From Thiothrix subterranea (GTDB taxonomy: Bacteria; Pseudomonadota; Gammaproteobacteria; Thiotrichales; Thiotrichaceae): DNA of 64,000 nucleotides. A model generated the notes under the pieces. The model was given only the letters and a program-made list of their open reading frames with translations. It ran no database searches and was not told the origin of the DNA. The stretch covers positions 1,178,001 through 1,242,000 of the forward strand of contig NZ_CP053482.1 in NCBI RefSeq assembly GCF_016772315.1, written 5' to 3'. The translations under genes and the position numbers were made by a program. Of the stretch, positions 1 through 8,415 are shown one piece after another; positions within the stretch are counted from its first letter, which is position 1; each line of letters begins with the position of its first letter.

Positions 1-860
1 CCGCCGGATTTTACATTGATCACCGACTGCCCAATCATCGCACAACCCGCCATGCCACCAAGGAAACCCGTGGCAATATTCGCCACGCCCTGCCCCACAC
101 ACTCGCGTTGTTTATTGCTGGTGGAATCGGTTAAATCATCCACAATCGTCGCCGTCATCAACGACTCCAGCAAACCCACCACCGCCAGCGTGACCGACAC
201 GGGGAAAATAATCGTCAGCGTTTCCCAATTCAGCGGAATATCCGGCAACAAAAACACCGGCAAGCTATCCGGCAATGCGCCCATATCGCCGACCGTGCGA
301 ATCTCCAGCCCAAACACCATCGCCACCGCGCTCAACACAATGATTGCCACCAACGGCGATGGCACAGCTTTGGTCACATACGGGAACAGGTAAATAATCC
401 CCAAACCGGCGGCAACCATTGCATACACCAACCAACCATGCCCAATCAACTCCGGCAATTGCGCCATAAAAATCAGAATCGCCAGCGCATTCACAAACCC
501 GACAATCACCGCCCGTGACACAAAGCGCATCAGCAAATCCAGCCGCAGCATCCCCGCCACAATCTGCAACACCCCCGTGAGCAAAGTCGCCGCAAACAAA
601 TACTGCAAACCGTGATCTTTCACCAGCATCACCATGACCAAGGCCATTGCGCCCGTCGCAGCGGAAATCATCCCCGCACGACCGCCCGCAAATGCAATCA
701 CCACTGCCATACTGAACGAGGCATACAGCCCCACTTTCGGATCAACGCCCGCAATAATTGAAAAAGCGATGGCTTCAGGAATAAGTGCCAACGCGACGAC
801 GAGTCCGGCAAGCAGGTCATTTTTGACATTGCCGAACCAATCCTGTGGGAGAGATTTCAT
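1..860 (-). CDS. SulP family anion transporter (3' part beyond window edge)
   Basis: The reverse strand is open from an ATG at 860 to the window edge. It reads as a polytopic membrane protein beginning [19 protein letters not shown], with [14 protein letters not shown] followed by many hydrophobic segments. That opening matches the SulP/SLC26 family of sulfate, bicarbonate or organic anion permeases. About 286 residues are visible; the rest of the membrane domain and any STAS domain lie outside the window. The substrate cannot be read from the sequence. Sulfate or bicarbonate uptake would be reasonable guesses for a sulfur oxidiser. The upstream region is shared with the divergent gene at 1004. 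Confidence 0.85.
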   Translation of the reverse strand, partial: MKSLPQDWFGNVKNDLLAGLVVALALIPEAIAFSIIAGVDPKVGLYASFSMAVVIAFAGGRAGMISAATGAMALVMVMLVKDHGLQYLFAATLLTGVLQIVAGMLRLDLLMRFVSRAVIVGFVNALAILIFMAQLPELIGHGWLVYAMVAAGLGIIYLFPYVTKAVPSPLVAIIVLSAVAMVFGLEIRTVGDMGALPDSLPVFLLPDIPLNWETLTIIFPVSVTLAVVGLLESLMTATIVDDLTDSTSNKQRECVGQGVANIATGFLGGMAGCAMIGQSVINVKSG

Positions 861-1003
861 GGTGCTAGATTCCATTATTGAAGAGTGAGTGCGCGAAGCA
901 AACAGCAGAAGCGCTGCATTCTAGGGAAATCAGCTCGCAAAATACAGCGATACCGTGATGACTCGTGTATGCTAATCGCTGTGTTTTAACTGGAGATTGC
1001 TTG

Positions 1004-1483
1004 ATGTTACGCTGGTTCTTTGCCCAACCTTTACACATGCGCATTGCCATTATGATTGCGCCAATACTCGCCATCGGCGGCTGGGGCATGATGGACTTGT
1101 GGGTCACAAAAGACCAACCCGCCCCCAAGCCAGAACAGCAAATTGCCATGCTACCGCTGCAATTGCAGGGCGAATGTTTTCTCGCTACCAACCAGTGCTT
1201 GCTGCAACACGACAAGATGAAGCTTTCGATGCTGCTTAAAGATTCCGGCAAACCGGGTATTGTGCGGATGGAAATTATCCCCGACACCAATATTCGTGGC
1301 ATCCAAATGTCTTTGGTGCAGTTGGAAAATGAACACCAAATCGTGGTGGAATCCACGCCGGATGGCAATCTGTGGTTTGCGGAATTTCCCGATAAATTGC
1401 TGACACCTTCCCCGTCAGCATTGCGGATTGCGCTGGCAAAGTTTGGCTCGGTATCGTTTGCCGAAATTCAGCCACACTTCTGA
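1004..1483 (+). CDS. Hypothetical single-pass membrane protein
   Basis: A 159-residue protein of unknown function. I chose ATG 1004 rather than the upstream GTG at 965 because a GGAG box (992-995) sits eight bases before it. Residues 10-30 form one hydrophobic segment (MRIAIMIAPILAIGGWGMM), followed by a soluble region that is probably periplasmic and has two cysteines in GECFLATNQCLLQ that could form a disulfide. The gene stands alone, divergent from the SulP gene, and ends just before a clear terminator. I do not recognise a family. Confidence 0.7.
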   Translation: MLRWFFAQPLHMRIAIMIAPILAIGGWGMMDLWVTKDQPAPKPEQQIAMLPLQLQGECFLATNQCLLQHDKMKLSMLLKDSGKPGIVRMEIIPDTNIRGIQMSLVQLENEHQIVVESTPDGNLWFAEFPDKLLTPSPSALRIALAKFGSVSFAEIQPHF

Positions 1484-1487
1484 ACAC

Positions 1488-1510
1488 AAAAGGCTCTGAG
1501 GAGCCTTTTC
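1488..1510 (+). terminator. Rho-independent terminator
   Basis: Nine-base perfect inverted repeat AAAAGGCTC / GAGCCTTTT around a TGAG loop, five bases after the stop codon of the preceding gene, ending in a T run. Confidence 0.85.
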
Positions 1511-1598
1511 TTGCCTTAAATCATTGCACGCCTTACCGCCTAGCACTACGCTGGGAACACAAAAATAGCAACGTTCACTCCGCTAGAGAATAAACTGC

Positions 1599-2069
1599 AT
1601 GTCAGATCTTGTTTTTTACTACCATAACCGCTTGCCGTGCGCTGCATTCGCCCTATTGGAAACCGCCATTAAGGAACACGGTGAACATGAACTCATCTCG
1701 ACGTTTGATGAATTCAGGGTTGACCAGTATGTGCTGGCAGATTCCGCTACTTCGCGGATTATCGCTATCGACTTCGACAATACCATTACCGCCGACCCAG
1801 ACTTTTACCTTGCGCTGATAAAACGTTACCGTGAAAGTGGCTGGGAACCGATCGTGTGTACTTTGCGCGATGACATGGATGATAACTTGCTGGAAATTCG
1901 CGAACGGCTTCAGGGTGACGGGATGCGGATTTACACCACCGATGGTAGAAAAAAACGGGCTTTCATGCTTCATCAGGGAATCAGTGTCGGACTGTGGATT
2001 GATGATTATTTTCCAGCAATTATCCCGTTCGGCTCGCCCCTGCTTATCAGAAACGGAATAGAGTACTGA
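1599..2069 (+). CDS. HAD-like hydrolase domain protein
   Basis: A 156-residue protein whose central part carries HAD-superfamily hallmarks: IAIDFDNTITADPDF gives motif I (DxDNT, residues about 55-65), and GLWIDDYFPA near the C-terminus looks like the acidic motif IV. The first 50 residues are not typical of the family. HAD proteins usually act as phosphatases or nucleotidases through an aspartyl-phosphate, but no substrate can be named. It ends three bases before the next gene, so the two are probably translated together. Confidence 0.6.
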   Translation: MSDLVFYYHNRLPCAAFALLETAIKEHGEHELISTFDEFRVDQYVLADSATSRIIAIDFDNTITADPDFYLALIKRYRESGWEPIVCTLRDDMDDNLLEIRERLQGDGMRIYTTDGRKKRAFMLHQGISVGLWIDDYFPAIIPFGSPLLIRNGIEY

Positions 2070-2072
2070 TTT

Positions 2073-2765
2073 ATGGATACCGTAGCACCACTCGACTCTA
2101 GCAAAGAAATCCTCGATTGCTTCCTCAGCGGCAAATTCAAACGCATGGATTGCCCACAGTGTGAAAACACCTTCCTCACGAAAGTCTACGAAATGAAATG
2201 CTTCGATAGCGGCAAAAAACTCAGCGTGAAATGCGCCGAATGCAAACGGCTATTCACCGCCAATACGGAGAGTGATGCTTGGAAAAATTACGTCGTCTTG
2301 GAAAAACAGTCGCTAGGGCTGGAATATTTTCTGGATGCCATCGAAAAACACCAGCTCACCAGTGTGCCGTTTGCCCGCCGCGTGGGGGTATTGGATGAAG
2401 AGGGGCAACCGCTTGACCCCGCCTGTATCCACTTATTCACCTTTGAAGAACCCGACTATCGCATCATTTACGTGATGGAACGCTTGGAACATTTGAATGA
2501 AGCCGATTCTGCTTTTTTCACCGAACATGTTCACGAAATTGACTGGATGGAAGAGGCCGAACGTATCAAAGTTTGGGCTTACGTCGCCAAACACTATGGC
2601 GATGAATTAGCGGATGACATGCGCAAGCTCTGCAAGTATTACCGCGAACACCAACAATACCTTAACTGGGATTTGCACGGCGACAACTTAATGCGCCAAG
2701 TGAAAGATGGCAAGATTGTGATCATGGATCCGTTTGCGCCGAAAATGGGCGATTACATGGAATAG
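2073..2765 (+). CDS. Zinc-ribbon / kinase-like phosphotransferase-fold protein
   Basis: A 230-residue protein of unknown role. The N-terminal part has two CxxC pairs (CPQCEN at about 24 and CAECKR at about 51), consistent with a zinc ribbon. The C-terminal half contains NWDLHGDNLM followed by KIVIMDPFAP. This resembles the HxDxxxxN catalytic loop and the DP[FW] metal-binding motif of aminoglycoside-phosphotransferase-like and protein-kinase-like folds. The first half of the kinase lobe is not obvious, so activity is uncertain. It follows the HAD-like gene by three bases. A kinase-like and a phosphatase-like product in one operon is suggestive but unproven. Confidence 0.55.
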   Translation: MDTVAPLDSSKEILDCFLSGKFKRMDCPQCENTFLTKVYEMKCFDSGKKLSVKCAECKRLFTANTESDAWKNYVVLEKQSLGLEYFLDAIEKHQLTSVPFARRVGVLDEEGQPLDPACIHLFTFEEPDYRIIYVMERLEHLNEADSAFFTEHVHEIDWMEEAERIKVWAYVAKHYGDELADDMRKLCKYYREHQQYLNWDLHGDNLMRQVKDGKIVIMDPFAPKMGDYME

Positions 2766-2786
2766 TGAAGGGAAAAGTAGGGAATT

Positions 2787-2860
2787 TGGAGCGGGTGATG
2801 GGAATCGAACCCACGTGTGCAGCTTGGGAAGCTACCGTTCTACCATTGAACTACACCCGC
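2787..2860 (-). tRNA. tRNA-Gly (CCC)
   Basis: The reverse strand folds as a tRNA. The acceptor pairs GCGGGTG with CACCCGC, the T-arm carries GGTTCGATTCC, and the anticodon loop TTCCCAA between GTAGC and GCTGC gives anticodon CCC. CCA is encoded at 2789-2787. It closely resembles E. coli glyU. Confidence 0.95.
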
Positions 2861-2918
2861 TTATTGAGATAGTGTCAGCAGGTCGCTATTGTAGTGCGTT
2901 TTGGTCGAGACAACAATC

Positions 2919-3962
2919 ATGATAGCTACATTTGCTGACAAAGTACTGGCGTGGTTCGATCAGCACGGGCGCAAAGACTTGCCTTGGCAGCAAAATCCCA
3001 CCCCTTACCGTGTTTGGGTGTCGGAAATCATGCTGCAACAAACCCAAGTCACCACCGTCATTCCCTACTACGAACGCTTTATGCAACGTTTCCCCGACGT
3101 GCAAAGCCTCGCCGCTGCACCGCCAGACGATGTGCTGAAATTGTGGGAAGGCTTAGGCTATTACAGCCGCGCCCGCAACCTGCACAAAACCGCGCAACAA
3201 GTCCGCGACATCTACGCAGGCGAATTCCCCACCGATATGTCCAACATGGAAACCTTACCCGGCATTGGGCGTTCCACCGCCGCCGCCATTCTTTCACTCA
3301 GTCATGGGCAACGCGAAGCCATTTTGGATGGCAACGTCAAGCGCGTACTGGCGCGTTACCACGCCGTAGCAGGCTGGGCGGGCGAACCGCGTGTGCAAAA
3401 ACAACTCTGGGCATACGCCGAACAACACCTGCCCGCTGAACGCAATGCCGCTTACACCCAAGCCATGATGGACATGGGCGCAACCCTCTGCACCCGCAGC
3501 AAACCGCTGTGCCTGCTCTGCCCCTTACAAGACGGCTGCCAAGCCTTTAAACAAGGCAAACCGCAAGCCTACCCCGGCAAACGCCCGACAAAAGCGCTAC
3601 CCGAAAAAACGGCACTGGCGTTGCTATTACGCAATACCGCAGGCGAATTGCTGCTGCAACAGCGCCCGCCAACCGGCGTTTGGGGTGGGCTGTGGAGTTT
3701 CCCCGAATTTGCCGATGAAACCGCGCTGCATGACTGGCTGGCACAGCATTTCACCCCGACACAAGCCATTGCGACCCGTTTACCCGTGTTAACGCACACT
3801 TTTTCCCATTATCGCCTGCATTTACAGCCCTTACAGCTCGATTTAGACGCGCAACCCGCACGGATAATGGAAGGTAACGGCTGGCTCTGGTATAAAGCAA
3901 ACACCGAATATACGGGCGGGCTGTCAGCCGCTGTCCGCCAATTTTTCCAGACCATTGACTGA
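2919..3962 (+). CDS. mutY: A/G-specific adenine glycosylase MutY
   Basis: MutY removes adenine mispaired with 8-oxoguanine in base excision repair. The HhH-GPD core is complete: SEIMLQQTQ carries the catalytic Glu, LPGIGRSTA is the helix-hairpin-helix, and [11 protein letters not shown] carries the catalytic Asp. The [4Fe-4S] ligands follow as [17 protein letters not shown] (Cys-x6-Cys-x2-Cys-x5-Cys). The last third is the NUDIX-like 8-oxoG recognition domain ([16 protein letters not shown]). The length, 347 residues, is typical. I chose ATG 2919 over an in-frame TTG at 2901 because GAGA lies just upstream. It is followed 17 bases later by yggX, a conserved gammaproteobacterial pair. Confidence 0.97.
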   Translation: MIATFADKVLAWFDQHGRKDLPWQQNPTPYRVWVSEIMLQQTQVTTVIPYYERFMQRFPDVQSLAAAPPDDVLKLWEGLGYYSRARNLHKTAQQVRDIYAGEFPTDMSNMETLPGIGRSTAAAILSLSHGQREAILDGNVKRVLARYHAVAGWAGEPRVQKQLWAYAEQHLPAERNAAYTQAMMDMGATLCTRSKPLCLLCPLQDGCQAFKQGKPQAYPGKRPTKALPEKTALALLLRNTAGELLLQQRPPTGVWGGLWSFPEFADETALHDWLAQHFTPTQAIATRLPVLTHTFSHYRLHLQPLQLDLDAQPARIMEGNGWLWYKANTEYTGGLSAAVRQFFQTID

Positions 3963-3979
3963 ATCACTGAGGAAAACAC

Positions 3980-4246
3980 ATGACACGCATGGTGAACTGC
4001 ATCCATTTAGGCCGCGAAGCCGAAGGCTTAGACCGCCCCACTTACCCCGGCGCATTGGGTGTGAGAATTTACGAACACGTTTCCAAAGAAGCGTGGGGCA
4101 AATGGTTGAAACAACAAACCATGTTCATTAACGAATACCGCCTCAGCACCATCAACCCCAAAGACCGCAAGTTCCTGCAAGAAGAAATGGAAAAATTCTT
4201 CTTTGGCGAAGGCGCAAGCACGATTGATAACTTCAAGCCGGTTTGA
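3980..4246 (+). CDS. yggX: Probable Fe(2+)-trafficking protein YggX
   Basis: An 88-residue protein that matches YggX along its whole length (opening MTRMVNCIHLGREAEGLDRP, with the conserved Cys7). In enterobacteria YggX protects iron-sulfur clusters from oxidation and may handle labile iron. It sits 17 bases after mutY, whose product needs a [4Fe-4S] cluster, so co-transcription is likely. A GAGG-type site lies just before the ATG. Confidence 0.96.
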   Translation: MTRMVNCIHLGREAEGLDRPTYPGALGVRIYEHVSKEAWGKWLKQQTMFINEYRLSTINPKDRKFLQEEMEKFFFGEGASTIDNFKPV

Positions 4247-4251
4247 AGAAT

Positions 4252-4354
4252 CCCCTCACCCCAACCCCTCTCCCTCAAGGGGCGAGGGGCTAAGAGAAAT
4301 TCTCTTTCTTACTCCCCCTCGCCCCTTGAGGGAGAGGGGGCTGGGGGTGAGGGG
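4252..4354. repeat. Long palindromic dispersed repeat (copy 1)
   Basis: About 100 bases with CCCCTCACCCC arms at one end and GGGTGAGGGG at the other, and nested arms CTCCCTCAAGGGGCGAG and CTCGCCCCTTGAGGGAG. It separates the convergent yggX and lipoprotein genes, so it may also end transcription on both sides. A second copy lies at 26294-26394. Confidence 0.85.
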
Positions 4355-4359
4355 TTTCT

Positions 4360-4950
4360 TTACTGACTCGGTGGTTTCCAAATCATGGCTTCCATCTGCC
4401 AATTGGCTAATACGTCTTTAGGCGGCACAGAGCCATCCGGCCCATTCCAAGTACCGCCAAACAAATACAGTACATTGCCGGTTTTCGGGGCGTAACACAG
4501 CACTTTGCCAGATAATTCCTCCGCCCCAGCGCGGCACTCTTCCGTTGCACCGTAGGCATAAACTTCGTTGAAACGGCTACCCAGCGCATGACCCAAGCCA
4601 TTACCGATCAAATTGTCGTGCACCATGACCGAAAACACTTTTTCGTGTTTCGCATCGGGGTTAATGCTCAACAGCGGTTTTAAATCCTGACTAACGGTGA
4701 TAGTGGGGTATTCATGCCCTTCTGCATAATTCGTGCGCTGTGCAACATTTAAGCCCTGAAAAGCCATCGTAATGTCATGCAGGTTGAAGGGCGTATTGCC
4801 ATTGATCGGCCCAATGCCATCAACCGACAACATTTCGATGGGTTTGACGGTCGGTTGCACCACTGTATTGGCTTGATCGTCGCAAGCAGTCACACTCAAC
4901 AACGCCACGGTTGCGCCTAACACCCATCTCTTTCCAGCCAAACGTTGCAT
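4360..4950 (-). CDS. Hypothetical lipoprotein
   Basis: A 196-residue exported protein. The start at 4950 is preceded by AAAGGAG and gives a lipoprotein signal (GATVALLSVTACDDQ, lipobox Cys at about 23). An in-frame start at 5052 would put a long charged extension before the signal. The mature part has two further cysteines in CRAGAEELSGKVLCYAP, and FGGTWNGPDG near the end. I recognise no family. The gene is convergent with yggX and divergent from the exonuclease gene. Confidence 0.7.
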   Translation of the reverse strand: MQRLAGKRWVLGATVALLSVTACDDQANTVVQPTVKPIEMLSVDGIGPINGNTPFNLHDITMAFQGLNVAQRTNYAEGHEYPTITVSQDLKPLLSINPDAKHEKVFSVMVHDNLIGNGLGHALGSRFNEVYAYGATEECRAGAEELSGKVLCYAPKTGNVLYLFGGTWNGPDGSVPPKDVLANWQMEAMIWKPPSQ

Positions 4951-5064
4951 ATTCGCTCCTTTACTTAATCGCCGCGTCAACATTCTTTCACAAAAATCCC
5001 AGCCGTGCATTTTTATGCTTCCCTGTTTATAGTCCAGAACCTTAGCCATCACCTGAAAAATACC

Positions 5065-5943
5065 ATGCCTGAAAATCCCGTCTGGTTGATTGATGCCAGT
5101 ATTTATGTGTTCCGCCCCTGGTTTGTGCGCCAGCCTATTGTGTTAGATCATGAAGGCAACCCCGTGAATGCGGTGCTGGGTTTCCTGCGCTTTATCTACA
5201 ATTTGTTGCAAACCGAACAACCACAGCGCATTGCGTTTGCCTTTGACATTAGCCTGCAAACCTCCACGCGCAAAACCATTTACCCCGCGTATAAAGCTAA
5301 TCGCACCCCTGCCCCCGCCGAACTCAAAATGCAATTCCAACTGTGCCGCGATTTTTTGGATGCACTCGGCATTGTGCAAGCCGCCAGCCCCTATTTTGAA
5401 GCGGATGATGTCATCGGAACCTGGGCAAAACAGCAACGCGATAACGGGAAAACCTGCATGATTATCAGCGGCGACAAAGACTTAGCGCAATTGGTCAATG
5501 ATGGCGATATTTGGTGGGATTACGGCAAACGCACGCCACTACCCCCCGGTGGCGTGAAAAAAGAATTTGGCGTCTGGCCTGCACAAATCCCCGATCAGTT
5601 AGCTCTGGCGGGCGATGTAGCCGATAACATCCCCGGCATTCCGGGCGTAGGTATGTCGACCGCCGCCAAACTGTTGCAGAAATTCAGCAGCGTGGAGGTG
5701 TTGCTATCGCGCATTCCCGAAATCGGGCTAATGAAAACCCGTGGGGCAAAACGCCTGCAAGAACTGGTTGACGAACATCAAGCCACGGTGCGGCTGGCAC
5801 GGCAATTAACCGAGATTTATTGCGACGTGCCGGATGTACCGCTGGATTTACGGCGTAGGGATAAGGATTTGGGGCAGTTACAGGCATTGTGCGAACGCTT
5901 GGGACTGAGCGAACAACAATTTCACCTATGGCAAAACGTGTAG
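5065..5943 (+). CDS. 5'-3' exonuclease / flap nuclease (Xni/ExoIX-like)
   Basis: A 292-residue nuclease of the FEN/5'-3' exonuclease family, corresponding to the nuclease domain of DNA polymerase I without the polymerase. The PIN-like fold starts at WLIDASIYVFRPWF. Acidic metal-binding positions appear in FAFDIS, FEADDVIGTWA and ISGDKDLAQLV. The helix-three-turn-helix is IPGIPGVGMSTAAKLL. I chose ATG 5065, since the upstream in-frame ATG at 5005 overlaps the divergent promoter region. It is somewhat longer than E. coli Xni. Its TAG stop codon lies in the tip of the palindrome that follows. Confidence 0.85.
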   Translation: MPENPVWLIDASIYVFRPWFVRQPIVLDHEGNPVNAVLGFLRFIYNLLQTEQPQRIAFAFDISLQTSTRKTIYPAYKANRTPAPAELKMQFQLCRDFLDALGIVQAASPYFEADDVIGTWAKQQRDNGKTCMIISGDKDLAQLVNDGDIWWDYGKRTPLPPGGVKKEFGVWPAQIPDQLALAGDVADNIPGIPGVGMSTAAKLLQKFSSVEVLLSRIPEIGLMKTRGAKRLQELVDEHQATVRLARQLTEIYCDVPDVPLDLRRRDKDLGQLQALCERLGLSEQQFHLWQNV

Positions 5944-6004
5944 GGACGTATTGCATACGCCCATCCCCGCACGATTTAAGAGGGCGTATGCAATACGCCC
6001 CTAC
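5940..6004. repeat. REPIN-like inverted pair between convergent genes
   Basis: GTAGGGACGTATTGCATACG on the plus strand is matched by its inverted copy ending CAATACGCCCCTAC. The outer GTAG tips supply the TAG stop of the exonuclease (5941-5943) and, on the other strand, of yheS (6003-6001). Confidence 0.85.
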
Positions 6005-7905
6005 GCATCATCCGCCATCGCGGTATCGTATTCTTCGCTGCGCTCCATCCATTCCATCTCCACTTCTTCGAGCTTGGCATCGAGGTTGCTTTTGTCGAGC
6101 ACCAGTTGCTTGAGCTTGTGGCGGTTGGCATCGCTGTAAATGTCGGGGTCGGCGAGCTGTGCTTCTAGCGTGGCTTGTTGTTGCTGGAGTTTGTTCATTT
6201 CCTGCTCCAACTTGTCGATCTTTTTCTTTAAGGGCTGCAATTGTTTGCGCTTTTCGGCGGCTTCGCGGCGCTGGTCTTTACGTCCTTCGGCGGTGTGCGT
6301 CGGGGCGGTTCGCGAACCGCCCTTACAGGATTCATCTTCTTCTTTGCGGAAACGGTTTTGCAACCACGCCGCGTAATCATCGAGGTCGCCGTCGAATTCC
6401 AGCGCTTTGCCGCTATCGACCAGCAACAGCTTGTCGGTGACGGTTTTGAGCATATGGCGGTCGTGCGAGACGATGACCATTGCGCCCTTAAACTCCTGCA
6501 ATGCCATGCTCAGAGCAAGGCGCATGTCGAGGTCAAGGTGGTTGGTCGGTTCATCCAGCAACAGCAAATTCGGGCGTTGGTAGATCAGCAACGCCAGCGC
6601 AAGGCGGGCTTTTTCACCGCCGGAAAAGGGCGCAATCGCCTCTTCCACCCGCGTACCTTGAAAGGCAAAACCGCCGAGGAAATTACGCAAATCCTGTTCG
6701 CGAGCTTGTTTATCCATGTCGCGCAAATGTTGCAGTGGCGATTGATCGACCTTGAGCTGTTCGAGCTGATGCTGGGCGAAATAGCCGATTTTTAGATCGG
6801 GCGCTTGCCAGCTTTCACCCGCTTGCGCAGGCAGTTCTCCGGCAAGGAATTTGATCAGGGTGGATTTACCCGCACCGTTGGGGCCGATCAACCCAATGCG
6901 GTCGCTGGGGAAAATTTGCAGCTCCACCTTGTCGACGATGGTTTTATCACCGTAGCCGAGGCGAGCTTCACGCACATGCAGCAAGCGATCCGGCAGTTTT
7001 TCGGGGTCACGAAAGCTGAAATGGAATTGCGAATCGACGTGCGCGGCGGAGATGACTTGCATCCGCTCCAACGCTTTGAGGCGGCTTTGCGCTTGGCGGG
7101 CTTTGGTGGCTTGAGCGCGGAAACGGTCGACATACTTTTGCATGTGTTCGCGTTCGCGCTTTTGCTTCTCGTAAGCGGATTGCTGTTGCGCAAGTTTTTC
7201 CGCACGGGTGATTTCAAAGGTCGAATAGTTGCCAGTGTAGAGCGTCAAGCGGCTGTGTTCGATGTGGGCAATGTTGGTGCAAATCGCATCGAGGAATTCG
7301 CGGTCATGCGAAATCAGCAGCAATGTGCCACGGTAGTTTTTCAGCCAATCTTGTACCCAGATGACCGCATCAAGATCAAGGTGGTTGGTGGGTTCGTCGA
7401 GCAGGAGCAGGTCGGAACGGCACATCAGGGCTTGCGCGAGGTTGAGGCGCATCCGCCAACCGCCGGAAAAACTGCTAACCGGGTTGTTGATTTGGTCGGG
7501 TTTGAAACCGAGTCCGTGCAGCAAGGTGGCAGCGCGGCTTTCAGCGGTGTAGCCGTCGATGGCATCGAGGCGGGCGTGCAGTTCGCCGAGGTGTGCGCCG
7601 TCGGCGTGTTCGAGTTGCTGGCGCAGGCTGACGTATTCGGTGTCACCTTCGAGCGCGTAATGCAGCGCAGACTGGTCGGTGGCGGGCGTTTCCTGCTGGA
7701 CGTGCGCGATGATCCAATAAGGCGGTATCGAAAAATTGCCCGTGTCTTGGTGCAATTCGCCGCGAATCAGCGCGAACAGGGTGGATTTGCCGACACCGTT
7801 CGCACCCGTGACCCCGACGTTCTGACCGGGATGGATGCTGAAGGAAACGGATTCGAGCAGGGCTTTGGAGCCGCGCCGTAGGGTTAGATCAGAAAAGACT
7901 AGCAT
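6001..7905 (-). CDS. yheS: ABC-F family ATPase YheS
   Basis: A 634-residue soluble ABC-F protein with two nucleotide-binding domains and no membrane segment. Walker A motifs are GANGVGKST and GPNGAGKST, the signatures are FSGGWRMRL and FSGGEKARL, and both Walker B motifs read LLLLDEPTNHLDLD. A basic linker rich in K, R and Q joins the domains and a coiled coil forms the C-terminus, as in YheS. ABC-F proteins act on the ribosome during translation. The stretch CKGGSRTAPTHTAEG before the coiled coil is encoded by an in-frame REP palindrome (6302-6326). The stop codon is also REP-derived. Confidence 0.93.
   Translation of the reverse strand: MLVFSDLTLRRGSKALLESVSFSIHPGQNVGVTGANGVGKSTLFALIRGELHQDTGNFSIPPYWIIAHVQQETPATDQSALHYALEGDTEYVSLRQQLEHADGAHLGELHARLDAIDGYTAESRAATLLHGLGFKPDQINNPVSSFSGGWRMRLNLAQALMCRSDLLLLDEPTNHLDLDAVIWVQDWLKNYRGTLLLISHDREFLDAICTNIAHIEHSRLTLYTGNYSTFEITRAEKLAQQQSAYEKQKREREHMQKYVDRFRAQATKARQAQSRLKALERMQVISAAHVDSQFHFSFRDPEKLPDRLLHVREARLGYGDKTIVDKVELQIFPSDRIGLIGPNGAGKSTLIKFLAGELPAQAGESWQAPDLKIGYFAQHQLEQLKVDQSPLQHLRDMDKQAREQDLRNFLGGFAFQGTRVEEAIAPFSGGEKARLALALLIYQRPNLLLLDEPTNHLDLDMRLALSMALQEFKGAMVIVSHDRHMLKTVTDKLLLVDSGKALEFDGDLDDYAAWLQNRFRKEEDESCKGGSRTAPTHTAEGRKDQRREAAEKRKQLQPLKKKIDKLEQEMNKLQQQQATLEAQLADPDIYSDANRHKLKQLVLDKSNLDAKLEEVEMEWMERSEEYDTAMADDA
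6302..6326. repeat. REP palindrome inside yheS
   Basis: GGGGCGGTTCGCGAACCGCC followed by CTTAC, a perfect palindrome around GGTTCGCGAACC with the same GTAAGGGCG-type tip as the other REP copies here. It encodes the non-homologous peptide GGSRTAPT in a linker of the ABC-F protein. Confidence 0.8.
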
Positions 7906-7938
7906 ATATGATTCTTCAAGAGAGTTTTAACTAAAAGG

Positions 7939-8415
7939 TTATTTTTTAATATCTAAAATTATTTTTCTAAGTTTCGTCACTACCTCTGTCCAAGCTTCAT
8001 CTCTATTTTCATGAGATGTAATCCATTGCCGAGGAGTCCATCCTAGTTTTGATAGGGGCAACTCTTTCCAAAAACAAGAACGGAGTAGTACGGGCACTAC
8101 CACTTTCTGCCCCTTTCGATGTGCATCTAAAGCTCTGTCTAATTCTTTCTCATAACAAAAATCAGAAGCAATAAAATCACTACTTACCAAACAAATCACT
8201 ATGTCAGCTTCATCCAGTTCTCGGTAAATACACTCTTCCCATTCATCCCCGACATCAATTGCTCGATCATCCCATACGACCACTTGCTTTAAGCGTAACA
8301 GTGGGCGCATATGTGCACTAAATTCGGTCAAGTATTTTTCATCTTTTTGGGAATAAGACACAAATGCCTTGATCGGTTGATCTACAAGTTGGGATTCCAA
8401 ATCATTAGACATCAT
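7939..8415 (-). CDS. TIR domain protein (stand-alone)
   Basis: A protein of about 158 residues consisting almost entirely of one TIR domain. It opens IKAFVSYSQKDEKYLTEFSAH (first strand and helix), continues with VVVWDDRAIDVGDEW (BB-loop region), ADIVICLVSSDFIASDFC, and CYEKELDRAL, where the last Glu of CYEKE aligns with the catalytic Glu of NAD+-cleaving TIRs. Possible starts lie at 8421, 8415 and 8412. GAGG at 8425-8422 favours 8415 or 8412. It overlaps the end of the upstream TIR gene by a few bases, so the two form one operon. Bacterial TIR proteins usually deplete NAD+ or make signalling nucleotides in antiphage defence. That role is inferred here. Confidence 0.88.
   Translation of the reverse strand: MMSNDLESQLVDQPIKAFVSYSQKDEKYLTEFSAHMRPLLRLKQVVVWDDRAIDVGDEWEECIYRELDEADIVICLVSSDFIASDFCYEKELDRALDAHRKGQKVVVPVLLRSCFWKELPLSKLGWTPRQWITSHENRDEAWTEVVTKLRKIILDIKK

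Noticed and set aside
6805-7881. 358-residue open frame on the plus strand
   Set aside because: It lies entirely antisense to yheS, whose motifs are complete, and has no recognisable domain.
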